From positions 372,001 to 436,000 of the forward strand of contig CAVRCT010000007.1 of the NCBI GenBank assembly GCA_963719645.1: DNA of 64,000 bases, read 5' to 3'. Both the position numbers and the translations under genes were made by a program. Below the pieces are notes generated by a model, which saw only the letters and a list, made by a program, of their open reading frames with translations, ran no database searches and was not told the DNA's origin. Origin of the DNA: CAVRCT01 sp963719645 (lineage in GTDB: Bacteria; Pseudomonadota; Gammaproteobacteria; DSM-16500). Positions 25,985-34,452 of this stretch are shown piece by piece; position 1 is the stretch's first letter; each line of letters starts with the position of its first letter.

Positions 25985-28012
25985 TTATTTTACTCGCATA
26001 CCTGGTTCTGCACCTTGTTCGGGACTGATAAGCCATAAATCTTTGCCGCCTGCGGTGGACGAGGCAACTAACACCATCCCTTCTGACAGACCAAAACGCA
26101 TTTTGCGCGGTTCTAAATTGGCAACGACAACCGTTAATTTGCCAATCAATTGTTCGGGTTGATAAGCGGATTTAATGCCTGCAAAGACTTGACGTTTTTC
26201 AGCACCTAAATCCAATTCCAGTCGCAATAATTTATCGGCGCCTTCGACGTGTTCGGCATGCAAAATTTTTGCGACACGTAAATCAATTTTGGCAAAATCG
26301 TCAATGCTGATATACGATTTTTTTTCTTCTGTGTGAATCGGTGTGACATGGGTTGGCTGTGCGTCGGTTTGCGCAGCTTGTTTTAACGATTCCATCTGTG
26401 TTTTCTCCAAACGGGTTGCCAGTGGTTGAAATTCATGAATAACATGATTCAGTAACGGTGTGTTTTTATCCTGCCATGTTAAGGGTGGGCAATTTAAAAA
26501 AGTTTCTACTTTTTTTGCGGTGTCAGGCAGGATCGGTTTTAAATAAATCATGAGCTGGCGGAATAATTGAATTCCCATGCTGCAAACATCGTGCACTTCT
26601 TGTTTGCGTGCGTCATCCTTCATGCCTGTCCATGGTTTTTTCTCATCAATATATTGGTTAGCTTTGTCGGCTAATGCCATGATGTCGCGCACGGCATGAC
26701 TGTATTCCAGTTTTTCCAATTTTTCTGCAATAGTATCCCCTGCATTTGCAAACTCAGCAAATAATTCGGGTTCGACAAGATGGTCAGACAGTGTGTTGGC
26801 AAAAAATTTATTGATGAAGCTTGCGCAACGACTCGCAATGTTGACAAACTTACCCACTAAATCAGAATTAATCCGCAGTAAAAAATCATCCATATTAATA
26901 TCTAAATCTTCAATCCGTGAACTTAATTTGGTGGCTAGATAATAACGCAAATACTCGGGATTCAAATGTTGTAAATAGGTTCTGGCTTGGATGAACGTGC
27001 CGCGTGATTTCGACATCTTCTGCCCATCGATGGTTAAAAATCCATGGGTAAAAACTTGAGTGGGTGTGCGGTAATTGGCGCCATGTAATAACGCAGGCCA
27101 AAATAAGGCATGGAAATAAATAATATCTTTGCCAATGAATTGATGCAATTCGACTTCACTGTCTTTGTCCCAGTATTCTGCGAAGTTTAAGCCATGACGT
27201 TTGGCACATAAATTTTTAAAGCTAGCCATGTAACCAATGGGTGCATCTAACCAACAATAAAAATATTTATCTTTTTCGCCGGGAATGGTGAAACCAAAAT
27301 AAGGTGTATCGCGTGAAATATCCCATTCTTTTAAACCTGTTTTGAACCACTCATCTAATTTGTTCGTCACTTGTTCTTGTAGATGATTTGCGTGCGTCCA
27401 ATCCCGTAAAAAATTTTCGTAAGTGGGTAATTTAAAAAAGTAATGCTCGGATTCTTTTTCGATGGGTTTGGCGCCGGACAACGTGGAATAAGGATTTTTT
27501 AATTCGGTGGGTGCATAGGTAGCGCCGCAACTTTCACAATTGTCACCGTACTGATCTTTGGCACCACACCGCGGACACTCGCCTTTGATGAAACGATCGG
27601 GCAAGAACATTTTTTTTTCAGGATCAAATGCTTGTTTAATCGTATGTTGGGTAATGTTACCTTGCGCGCGATGTTTTTCATAAATATCGACAGAGAGTTC
27701 GTAATTTTCAGGCGAATGCGTGGTGTAGTAGTTGTCGAGTTCAACTAAAAAATCACCGATGTCGGTCGCGTGTTCGAGACGGAATTTTTCAACCAAGTCT
27801 TCTGGTTTTTGCTTTAATTTATCTGCCTGGATCATGATCGGTGTGCCATGACTGTCTGCCCCGCAGACATAAATACAGTCATTGCCAACCATTTTTTGCA
27901 TGCGCACCCAAATATCCGTTTGGATGAAACCGACTAAATGCCCAAGATGCAATGAACCATTGGCATAGGGTAGAGCATAAGTGACTAATAATTTGCGTTT
28001 TTTTCGCGCCAT
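25985..28012 (-). CDS. metG: Methionyl-tRNA synthetase
   Basis: Class I aminoacyl-tRNA synthetase. The 675-aa product is full length, with HLGH (ANGSLHLGHLVG), the zinc knuckle CPRCGAKDQYGDNCESC, and KMSKS (KMSKSRGTF). The C-terminal EMAP/Trbp111-like tRNA-binding OB domain (from about residue 570) is also present. The ATG giving MARKKRKLL is preferred over a TTG 21 nt upstream. Divergent from apbC/mrp, the same neighbourhood as in E. coli. Confidence 0.97.
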   Translation of the reverse strand: MARKKRKLLVTYALPYANGSLHLGHLVGFIQTDIWVRMQKMVGNDCIYVCGADSHGTPIMIQADKLKQKPEDLVEKFRLEHATDIGDFLVELDNYYTTHSPENYELSVDIYEKHRAQGNITQHTIKQAFDPEKKMFLPDRFIKGECPRCGAKDQYGDNCESCGATYAPTELKNPYSTLSGAKPIEKESEHYFFKLPTYENFLRDWTHANHLQEQVTNKLDEWFKTGLKEWDISRDTPYFGFTIPGEKDKYFYCWLDAPIGYMASFKNLCAKRHGLNFAEYWDKDSEVELHQFIGKDIIYFHALFWPALLHGANYRTPTQVFTHGFLTIDGQKMSKSRGTFIQARTYLQHLNPEYLRYYLATKLSSRIEDLDINMDDFLLRINSDLVGKFVNIASRCASFINKFFANTLSDHLVEPELFAEFANAGDTIAEKLEKLEYSHAVRDIMALADKANQYIDEKKPWTGMKDDARKQEVHDVCSMGIQLFRQLMIYLKPILPDTAKKVETFLNCPPLTWQDKNTPLLNHVIHEFQPLATRLEKTQMESLKQAAQTDAQPTHVTPIHTEEKKSYISIDDFAKIDLRVAKILHAEHVEGADKLLRLELDLGAEKRQVFAGIKSAYQPEQLIGKLTVVVANLEPRKMRFGLSEGMVLVASSTAGGKDLWLISPEQGAEPGMRVK

Positions 28013-28077
28013 GAGATTTGCAATTCCTTTCAAATAGGAGATTATATCAATCGCACCTCCAAATGCGAACTTTTAAA

Positions 28078-28171
28078 CTGAGCCGCGACCGTTAGGGAGC
28101 GATCACCGGCGATTCTATTTTCGCCTTTATCCATTCTAGATGCGTGACACTCCCTGACGGTCGTGGCTCGG
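28078..28171. repeat. Palindromic element A, copy between metG and apbC
   Basis: Arms ctgagccgcgaccgttaggg and complement ending tcgtggctcgg. It is followed at 28184-28200 by a decayed element D fragment. The two divergent genes must be expressed from either side of, or across, this hairpin. Confidence 0.9.
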
Positions 28172-28273
28172 ATTGAAAGCTGCTTATTGCGAGGAATGTT
28201 TTCCTTGTTTAAGTTCGCATTTCGAGGCGCGATTGGTATAATCCGGAATTCAAATTTTTATGCTGATAACCTT

Positions 28274-29089
28274 ATGAAAATAGACCATGTGAAACAGATA
28301 ATTGCCATCGCATCCGGCAAAGGCGGTGTGGGGAAGTCGACCACGGCGGTTAATTTAGCATTAGCCTTGCAAGCGGAAGGTGCTGTGGTGGGTATTTTAG
28401 ATGCGGATATTTATGGCCCGAGCATCCCTTTGATGCTGGGAATTCATGCCCGCCCTGACATCACTGAACACAAAAAAATGAAGCCAATTGTGGCGCACGG
28501 AATCCAATCGATGTCGATTGGCTACTTAGTCGATGAAGAAACGCCGATGGTGTGGCGAGGGCCGATGGTCAGTGGTGCGTTACAGCAACTCTTGCATGAT
28601 ACTCTCTGGGATCAACTGGATTTTCTTATCATTGATTTGCCCCCAGGCACGGGCGACATCCAACTGACTCTCGCGCAAAAAATTCCGGTCACAGCGGCAG
28701 TCATTGTCACGACACCACAAGATTTAGCATTACTGGATGCACGTCGTGCCTATGAAATGTTTCGCAAAGTAAATGTACCTGTGTTAGGCATTGTCGAAAA
28801 CATGAGTGTGCATATTTGTTCGCAATGCGGTCACGCGGAAGAAATTTTTGGCAGCGGTGGCGGGCAGCGGTTAGCGGATCAGTATGCGATTCCGTTATTA
28901 GGCTCTTTGCCGTTAGACAGTAAGATTCGCGCAGAAACAGACAGCGGCATACCGACAGTCGCGGCACAACCTAACAGCCCAATTGCATTACTCTATCGTC
29001 AGGTTGCCAAACAGATTCAAACAAAACTTACCTTGCAGCCGCAAACAGATTCCAGTAAGTTCCCTACCATCGTGATTAAGAATGATTAA
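28274..29089 (+). CDS. apbC: Iron-sulfur cluster carrier ATPase ApbC/Mrp, short form
   Basis: P-loop ATPase that carries and transfers Fe-S clusters. The product is 271 aa with the deviant Walker A GKGGVGKST near residue 15, LDADIYGPSIP, and the cluster-binding CSQC (~residue 178). It lacks the N-terminal DUF59 domain of longer Mrp proteins. An upstream GTG in frame (28163) is rejected because that extension is encoded by the element A repeat. No strong ribosome-binding site precedes the ATG. dcd follows by 9 nt. Confidence 0.93.
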   Translation: MKIDHVKQIIAIASGKGGVGKSTTAVNLALALQAEGAVVGILDADIYGPSIPLMLGIHARPDITEHKKMKPIVAHGIQSMSIGYLVDEETPMVWRGPMVSGALQQLLHDTLWDQLDFLIIDLPPGTGDIQLTLAQKIPVTAAVIVTTPQDLALLDARRAYEMFRKVNVPVLGIVENMSVHICSQCGHAEEIFGSGGGQRLADQYAIPLLGSLPLDSKIRAETDSGIPTVAAQPNSPIALLYRQVAKQIQTKLTLQPQTDSSKFPTIVIKND

Positions 29090-29098
29090 GAGGACGCT

Positions 29099-29662
29099 AT
29101 GATTAAATCAGATAAATGGATTCGACGAATGGCAGAGCAGCACGGCATGATTGAACCGTTTGAAGCGCATCAAGTTCGCCATGCTCAACACGGTAAAACG
29201 ATTTCTCATGGGACGTCCAGTTACGGCTATGATATTCGTTGCGCCCGAGAATTTAAGATTTTTACCAATATTAATTCCGCGATTGTGGATCCGAAAAATT
29301 TCTGTGAAACGAGTTTTGTGGATGTGAATTCGGACGTGTGTATTATTCCACCCAATTCATTTGCATTAGCGCGCAGTGTGGAATATTTACGGATTCCTCG
29401 GAATGTCTTGGTGATTTGTGTTGGTAAATCAACGTATGCTCGTTGCGGTATTATCGTCAATGTCACGCCTTTAGAGCCCGAGTGGGAAGGTCATATCACT
29501 CTTGAATTCTCGAATACCACGCCACTACCCGCGAAAATTTATGCCAATGAAGGCGTGGCACAGTTATTGTTTTTAGAATCCGATGAGCAATGCGAAACAT
29601 CTTATAAAGACCGCAGCGGCAAGTATCAAGGACAACAAGGCGTCACATTACCGATTGCTTAA
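29099..29662 (+). CDS. dcd: dCTP deaminase
   Basis: Deaminates dCTP to dUTP for dTTP synthesis. The product is 187 aa, usual length, with the conserved HGTSSYGYDIRCA segment, GKSTYARCGI, and the catalytic-Glu segment EWEGHITLEFSN. GAGG lies before the ATG. It probably forms a two-gene unit with apbC. Confidence 0.96.
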   Translation: MIKSDKWIRRMAEQHGMIEPFEAHQVRHAQHGKTISHGTSSYGYDIRCAREFKIFTNINSAIVDPKNFCETSFVDVNSDVCIIPPNSFALARSVEYLRIPRNVLVICVGKSTYARCGIIVNVTPLEPEWEGHITLEFSNTTPLPAKIYANEGVAQLLFLESDEQCETSYKDRSGKYQGQQGVTLPIA

Positions 29663-29669
29663 AGGAGCC

Positions 29670-29773
29670 CGTCATTGCGAGGAGCGTTTTTTGCGACGAA
29701 GCAATCCACTTCTGAACGGCCAGCAACTAAAAACTGGATTGCTTCGTCGCAAAAAACGCTCCTCGCAATGACG
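29670..29773. repeat. Palindromic element D, copy 2
   Basis: Same arms as the copy at 15339 with a different 20-bp loop, 7 nt downstream of dcd. The gap 29663-29921 holds only this and a half-copy of element F (29851-29910). Confidence 0.9.
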
Positions 29774-29850
29774 GAGCGGCGGGAATGCCCCAGTTTTTTG
29801 AGTGAAGAATAAACGCCCAGATTTGAAGCATTCTTAAGTATTGAAATACA

Positions 29851-29910
29851 GAACTGCTTAGAAAGCTTCCCCCTTTGGAAAAGGGGGATTGAGGGGGATT
29901 TTTATAAAAA
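29851..29910. repeat. Element F half-copy
   Basis: gaactgcttagaaagcttcc followed by cccctttggaaaaggggg and a terminal gggggatttttataaaaa. It is one arm of the F palindrome, matching the right arm near 50310-50365, and lies just beyond the ihfB stop. Confidence 0.75.
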
Positions 29911-29921
29911 AAATTTATTCT

Positions 29922-30257
29922 CTACTCATCATCCGAGTCACCCAACGCCATCGTATCCTGTAATGGAATATGACGATTCGCGTTGACCTGATCGCGTAAT
30001 TCTTTGCCCGGTTTGAAATGCACCGCATATTTCGGGCTGGTGACGAGTTTTTCACCGGTCTTTGGGTTGTGGGCTTTACGGGGTGGACGATAATGTAAAC
30101 AGAAGCTGCCGAAACCACGTATTTCAATCCGGCCGCCATTGCTCAGCACATCGCTCATTTGTTCGATGATGGCATTTACCGCAAGCGCAATATCTTTCTC
30201 AGGTAAATGGGGTAGTTGTTTCGTAATTTCTGCAATCAGCTGGGATTTGATTAGCAT
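29922..30257 (-). CDS. ihfB: Integration host factor subunit beta
   Basis: DNA-bending nucleoid protein, partner of IhfA. The 111-aa product has the HU/IHF fold with the DNA-contact arm (RIEIRGFGSFCLHYRPPRKA) and the signature GSFxxxxRxxRxxxNPKTG. The Pro at the intercalating tip (NPKTGEK) is present. It has a ~16-residue acidic extension (ALGDSDDE end) beyond E. coli IhfB. No strong ribosome-binding site; GGAGG is ~20 nt upstream. Confidence 0.94.
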   Translation of the reverse strand: MLIKSQLIAEITKQLPHLPEKDIALAVNAIIEQMSDVLSNGGRIEIRGFGSFCLHYRPPRKAHNPKTGEKLVTSPKYAVHFKPGKELRDQVNANRHIPLQDTMALGDSDDE

Positions 30258-30441
30258 TGTTTTCAGCAGTAATGCTGCCTCCGTATCGTTAGGTATTCAA
30301 CATCTGCTTATCAATCAATATATTACATTTGATCAAAAAAATCTAGACGTGTAAGAGGATGGCTGTTCGCGCGGTGGCAAGAATAGAATCATATGGTTAT
30401 AAATTAAACAGCTATTCGAAAAATAGTGTAGAGGTTGAGGA

Positions 30442-31668
30442 TTATCCGGCTGCAAGAGTGAGTTTTTGTGGTCGTTGATCGTCTTTAACAAATGAGTCAC
30501 TGGGGGGTGCTTTGGGAGCGGATTGGAAGAAACATGACTTATTGCTAATAGATTGTTTATTTTGATACACATAGTAGGCAACGGCTGCGCACGCAAAAAC
30601 AAGGCCAGCGATTAACGCGGGTGGGCAAGTGAAGCCTGCAATTGCGATGAGAGTCATGCCAATAACGCTGAGAACTTTCGCAGCGATAAGAAATTTTAAC
30701 TTGGTAAAATCTTTGGTTAATTTTTCTTGTTTTTTCTGATCGAAATGGCGTTCTTGAGGAGAAGGTTCTGTTGAATAGGATCGCGTATTCGTGATTGCTT
30801 GCAATGGTTCACGTGTTTTTAGTGAAAGAGTTGAAAGCGTTTTTTGGATGGCTTTTGTAATGGTTCCTTCTGCAGCTTTTTTAGCATCTGCTTTTGCGTG
30901 GTGAAAGTAAACTTTGCTACGTGCTTCCACTTCGCGAGTCAGGCATTCTATTTTATATTTACAAGCATTTTTGCCTGCTGAAGTTGTTTCAGCAGCCATT
31001 TTTTTATCGAGATGTTCAATTTCAAGGAGTGTTTCTTCGAGCCATCCCTCAAAAGATGTTTTTTTAGCGGCATAATGCAAATTAACGGCTGAAATCGATA
31101 AATCAATTAAGATGCCCAGTGCAAAGACCGGGCTGGCTAATGCGGAGCCGCAGAGGGCTGCAACCGGTAAGAAATTTTGATAGGCAAAAAGCGCTTGGGT
31201 TACGCCGTTCACGATGGACAAGCTACCTAATACTTTGTTTTGTGTTTGATGTGCGCTGGATTCATCTAGCAATAATAGAACACCGTTCACAATGCAGCAC
31301 AGACCGTCAATATAGTCTGAACCCATTGAAATGCCATCATTCGCACCCTCGGCTAGTTTGCTTGCAGCAAAAAGCGCAGTGGTGATGGTGGTAGCCGCAT
31401 AGGTGGCTTGAGTGGCTTTGTCGGTAATTTCTTCGAGAATGCGCGCGGAGCGTTTGTTCGCGGCAATTCGTTTCAATTCGTCGGCTGAGAGTGCGATGTT
31501 TGTTTGTAGTGTGCTATCGGATGTTGAAGTTGCTTTTTCATCGTCAAAATGGAATATCGCCTCAATTTCTTCAGGCAGTTGAAGATCCTCTGCAACAGCG
31601 TCATCAGAATGAAAGATAACTTCATCTGATCCGTTTTTTACTTCTTCATAACCTGTTGGAGCGCCCAT
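30442..31668 (-). CDS. Multi-membrane-segment protein of unknown function
   Basis: Not recognised. The 408-aa product has an acidic N-terminus (~1-80) and three or four hydrophobic segments in residues ~90-200 (including a CCIVNGVLLLL stretch). A charged helical middle with a KADAKKAAE block precedes a strong hydrophobic pair near 335-375 and a polar tail. The layout (polar end, Gly/Ala-rich membrane hairpins, coiled coil) recalls the 588-aa protein at 23501-25267 and the 344-aa protein at 52781-53815. A host-membrane effector is one possibility, not shown. It is flanked by repeats, without an operon partner. Confidence 0.65.
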   Translation of the reverse strand: MGAPTGYEEVKNGSDEVIFHSDDAVAEDLQLPEEIEAIFHFDDEKATSTSDSTLQTNIALSADELKRIAANKRSARILEEITDKATQATYAATTITTALFAASKLAEGANDGISMGSDYIDGLCCIVNGVLLLLDESSAHQTQNKVLGSLSIVNGVTQALFAYQNFLPVAALCGSALASPVFALGILIDLSISAVNLHYAAKKTSFEGWLEETLLEIEHLDKKMAAETTSAGKNACKYKIECLTREVEARSKVYFHHAKADAKKAAEGTITKAIQKTLSTLSLKTREPLQAITNTRSYSTEPSPQERHFDQKKQEKLTKDFTKLKFLIAAKVLSVIGMTLIAIAGFTCPPALIAGLVFACAAVAYYVYQNKQSISNKSCFFQSAPKAPPSDSFVKDDQRPQKLTLAAG

Positions 31669-31822
31669 GAGTGATTGATACTCTCTTTAATAAAATGACT
31701 TGTATATTATGCCGGTATTAGGCTTAACAAATTATTAAATAGGAGCAAAATCTCCAGTGCTGAGTAAGTGCTTGTTTTTTCTTGTTAAAGAAGGTCGTTG
31801 CTGCAAATGAGCCGCTTTTAAT

Positions 31823-31906
31823 CTGAGCCACGACCGTCAGGGAGTGTTATGCAGCAGATGAAAATCACTCAGGATGACAGTTCTTTCTTATGCTAGAGCC
31901 ATTGGG
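31823..31906. repeat. Half element A plus decayed element H end
   Basis: ctgagccacgaccgtcaggg (31823-) is one arm of element A without its partner. Then 31873-31906 resembles the end of element H (gacagt...gctag.gccattggg). The gap 31669-31956 otherwise holds only the hairpin at 31914-31942. Confidence 0.65.
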
Positions 31907-31913
31907 ATGAAGC

Positions 31914-31942
31914 CCGGGGATTTTAGCGGTAAAAATCCCCGG
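31914..31942 (-). terminator. Hairpin downstream of the RNA helicase
   Basis: ccggggatttt / aaaatccccgg with a 7-nt loop, 15 nt past the helicase stop. The stem is strong but lacks a downstream T-run on the minus strand, so intrinsic termination is only possible, and it may instead be another dispersed palindrome. Confidence 0.4.
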
Positions 31943-31956
31943 ATTTCAGGGCTACA

Positions 31957-34182
31957 TTACTCCTGAAAAGCAGATTCTGAATCAGGTTTTCTAGAGCGTT
32001 TTACACCGAGTGATAGTCGTTTTTCGCCACTGGGCTTGGTTGATTTGCGTTGCGCGGGTTTCGCATCACGCGATTTAAATGTCTTTTCATCGCGCTTAAA
32101 CGATCCACGGCCAGCTGAATCGGTGCTGCGTGACTTAAATTTCTTTTCATCCCGCTTAAAAGAACCGCGATCAGACGATTCTGCACTGCGTGGTTTAAAT
32201 CGTTTTTCATCTCGACTAAATGATCCGCGATCAGATGATTCTGCACTGCGTGGTTTAAATCGCTTTTCATCCCGATTAAATGATCCACGTTCAGACGATT
32301 CTGAGCTACGTGGTTTAAATCGTTTTTCATCGCGCTTAAAAGAACCGCGATCAGACGATTCTGCACTGCGTGGCTTGAATCGTTTTTCATCGCGATTAAA
32401 TGATCCACGTTCAGCGGATTCTGCGCTGCGTGGTTTAAATCGCTTTTCATCCCGGCCAAATGATCCACGTTCAGCGGATTCTGCACTGCGTGGTTTAAAT
32501 CGCTTTTCATCTCGATTAAATGATCCACGTTCAGAAGATCCTGCACTGCGTGGTTTAAATCTCTTTTCATCGCGGCCAAATGATCCACGTTCAGAGGATT
32601 CCGCACTGCGTGGTTTGAATCGCTTTTCATCGCGATTAAATGATCCACGTTCAGAGGATTCTGCACTGCGTGGTTTGAATCTCTTTTCATCGCGGTTAAA
32701 TGATCCACGTTCAGAGGATTCTGCGCTGCGTGGTTTGAATCGCTTTTCATCGCGACCAAATGATCCACGTTCAGCGGAGTCTGCACCCCGTGGTTTAAAT
32801 CTTTTTTCATCGCGACCAAACGTTCTACGTTCAGATGACTCAGCGCCACGTGGTTTAAATTTATTTTCATCCCGCTTAAAAGAACCGCGCTCAGCGGAAT
32901 CTCGACCACCTGACTTAAATTTCTTTTCGTCGCGATTAAATGGTCTTCGTTCAGCAAAATCTTTACCACCTGTTCTCTTCTTAGAGGAAGAACCTGTTTT
33001 GCTGAATCGATCACCAAAACGGTGACCACTGCTTTTTTCGCTGGATTTTCGCATCGTTGGCTCTAATCCAGGAATCAGTTTGCGTTCTAATGTTTGTTTC
33101 ATTAATCGTTCAATGCGCATGACGTGACGCAAATCATTCGAGGTCGCAAATGAAACGGCAATCCCTGTTTTACCCGCACGGCCGGTACGACCAATACGGT
33201 GAATATAATCTTCAGCAAATTTAGGTAAGTCATAATTAAAAACGTGGGTAATGTCATTGATATCAATACCACGCGCTGCCACATCGGTTGCAACTAACAA
33301 TTGAATATCGCCGCGGCGTAATCGTTCAATGGTTTTGTTGCGCTGATTTTGTTTTAAATCGCCGTGTAAAGGCGCTGCATCAAATCCTTGTTCCGATAAT
33401 TCAGCTGCCAAATAATCAGCATTGACTTTCGTGGCAGAGAAAACAATGGCTTTGAAAATATTTTTTTCGCGTAAAAAGTGCATCAACAAGCGTGATTTAT
33501 GCGCTTGGTTATCCGCCATATACAATTCTTGCGAAATTTGTGCGGGTGTGACTTTTTCATTGGATAAATCAATGCGTACGGGATCTTTTTGAATTTGTTT
33601 GATGACTTGCATTAAACGGTTATCAACCGTTGCACTAAACAATAATGTTTGACGAGATTTAGGTGTCGCTGCCGCAATCGCTTGTACGTCATCAATGAAA
33701 CCCATATCCAACATACGATCTGCTTCATCTAAAATCAGTATTTCAAGGTGCGATAAATCCAAACGACGACTGTCCATGTGATCCATTAAACGACCTGGGG
33801 TCGCAATGACGATGTCTACGGGTCGGGATAATTGACGTAATTGTTGGCGATAAGGCATACCACCGACCAAGCTTACGACGTTTAACTTTAAAAATTTGCT
33901 GTATTGAATGACAGCTTGGGTAATTTGGGTCGCTAATTCTCGGGTTGGACTTAAAATTAAAACCCGTGGTTTGCCTTTAGAAGGGACTTCAGCGAGTTTA
34001 TGTAGTGTGGGTAACACAAATGCAGCCGTTTTCCCTGTACCCGTTTGCGCGCAGGCAATAACGTCATAGCCAGACATGATTTCTGGAATTGCTTTCGCCT
34101 GGATGGGGGTGGGTTGCTGATAGCCACACGCCTCTAAGGCTTTGATAATATTGGAATGTAAATTGAGTTGAGCAAATGTCAT
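31957..34182 (-). CDS. DEAD-box RNA helicase (RhlE-like) with 15-unit repeat tail
   Basis: ATP-dependent RNA helicase. The product is 741 aa. Core residues ~1-375 carry the Q motif (TPIQAKAIP), motif I (AQTGTGKT), PTRELA, DEAD (LILDEADRMLDMG), SAT and HRIGRTGRAG. From about residue 400 the tail consists of some 15 tandem 20-residue units, consensus RDEKRFKPRSAESSERGSFN. The tail is highly basic, Arg/Ser/Phe-rich and probably disordered, likely RNA-binding. Typical RhlE proteins are 400-500 aa, so the tail is exceptional. The ATG with GAGGA 9 nt upstream is chosen over a TTG 6 nt earlier. Two hairpins lie in its leader. Confidence 0.93.
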   Translation of the reverse strand: MTFAQLNLHSNIIKALEACGYQQPTPIQAKAIPEIMSGYDVIACAQTGTGKTAAFVLPTLHKLAEVPSKGKPRVLILSPTRELATQITQAVIQYSKFLKLNVVSLVGGMPYRQQLRQLSRPVDIVIATPGRLMDHMDSRRLDLSHLEILILDEADRMLDMGFIDDVQAIAAATPKSRQTLLFSATVDNRLMQVIKQIQKDPVRIDLSNEKVTPAQISQELYMADNQAHKSRLLMHFLREKNIFKAIVFSATKVNADYLAAELSEQGFDAAPLHGDLKQNQRNKTIERLRRGDIQLLVATDVAARGIDINDITHVFNYDLPKFAEDYIHRIGRTGRAGKTGIAVSFATSNDLRHVMRIERLMKQTLERKLIPGLEPTMRKSSEKSSGHRFGDRFSKTGSSSKKRTGGKDFAERRPFNRDEKKFKSGGRDSAERGSFKRDENKFKPRGAESSERRTFGRDEKRFKPRGADSAERGSFGRDEKRFKPRSAESSERGSFNRDEKRFKPRSAESSERGSFNRDEKRFKPRSAESSERGSFGRDEKRFKPRSAGSSERGSFNRDEKRFKPRSAESAERGSFGRDEKRFKPRSAESAERGSFNRDEKRFKPRSAESSDRGSFKRDEKRFKPRSSESSERGSFNRDEKRFKPRSAESSDRGSFSRDEKRFKPRSAESSDRGSFKRDEKKFKSRSTDSAGRGSFKRDEKTFKSRDAKPAQRKSTKPSGEKRLSLGVKRSRKPDSESAFQE
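32088..32990 (-). repeat. 60-bp tandem repeat array in the helicase gene
   Basis: About 15 copies with an exact 60-bp period; the middle copies differ by only a few bases. Because 60 is divisible by three, the helicase stays in frame with any copy number, and long spurious ORFs open on both strands. Confidence 0.95.
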
Positions 34183-34263
34183 GCGCAAGAGTCCTCGTTA
34201 AGAAAATATAATAGTTTTCATTGCCATACAAATGGCCGTTTCTACTGAGCACAGTCAGTCAGA

Positions 34264-34306
34264 AGATACTTCTCGCAGAAGTATTTAGGCAGTCACCCTG
34301 CCTAAA
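34264..34306 (-). promoter_or_regulatory. Two consecutive hairpins in the helicase 5' leader
   Basis: atacttct-cgc-agaagtat (34266-34284) and tttaggcag-tcacc-ctgcctaaa (34284-34306), 80-125 bp upstream of the helicase start. They could be leader structures controlling the helicase or a bidirectional barrier. The intergenic stretch 34183-34452 has no gene. Confidence 0.35.
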
Positions 34307-34421
34307 ATTATCGAGAACTTTGGAAGGGAAGGTTGCATTCGGGGAATGAGTTAACTTCGTCGCGCCTATATGATCATTATTTTAACAAGAATGCAAGCTT
34401 TATTTGAGAGGCATGATTCTC

Positions 34422-34427
34422 TATAAT
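34422..34427 (+). promoter_or_regulatory. -10 box before the DUF2066 gene
   Basis: Perfect TATAAT 26 bp before the ATG; the -35 (TTTATT at 17-bp spacing) is weak. It would start the operon running toward hda and possibly eno. Confidence 0.4.
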
Positions 34428-34452
34428 AGTCGTTTCTTTTCTAAGGTGATGA

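Noticed and set aside
28163..28273. N-terminal extension of ApbC from an upstream GTG
   Set aside because: The extra residues are encoded by a dispersed palindromic repeat and do not look like the DUF59 domain of long Mrp proteins.
32088..32990. Regularly spaced repeats as a possible CRISPR array
   Set aside because: The repeats are contiguous 60-bp coding units without unique spacers, and no cas genes are near.
32001..33029. Long ORFs of 342 aa (minus) and 329 aa (plus, 32036-33025) overlapping the helicase
   Set aside because: They arise because the 60-bp array has a period divisible by three, which keeps several frames open. No ribosome-binding sites or family matches; the helicase frame carries all DEAD-box motifs.
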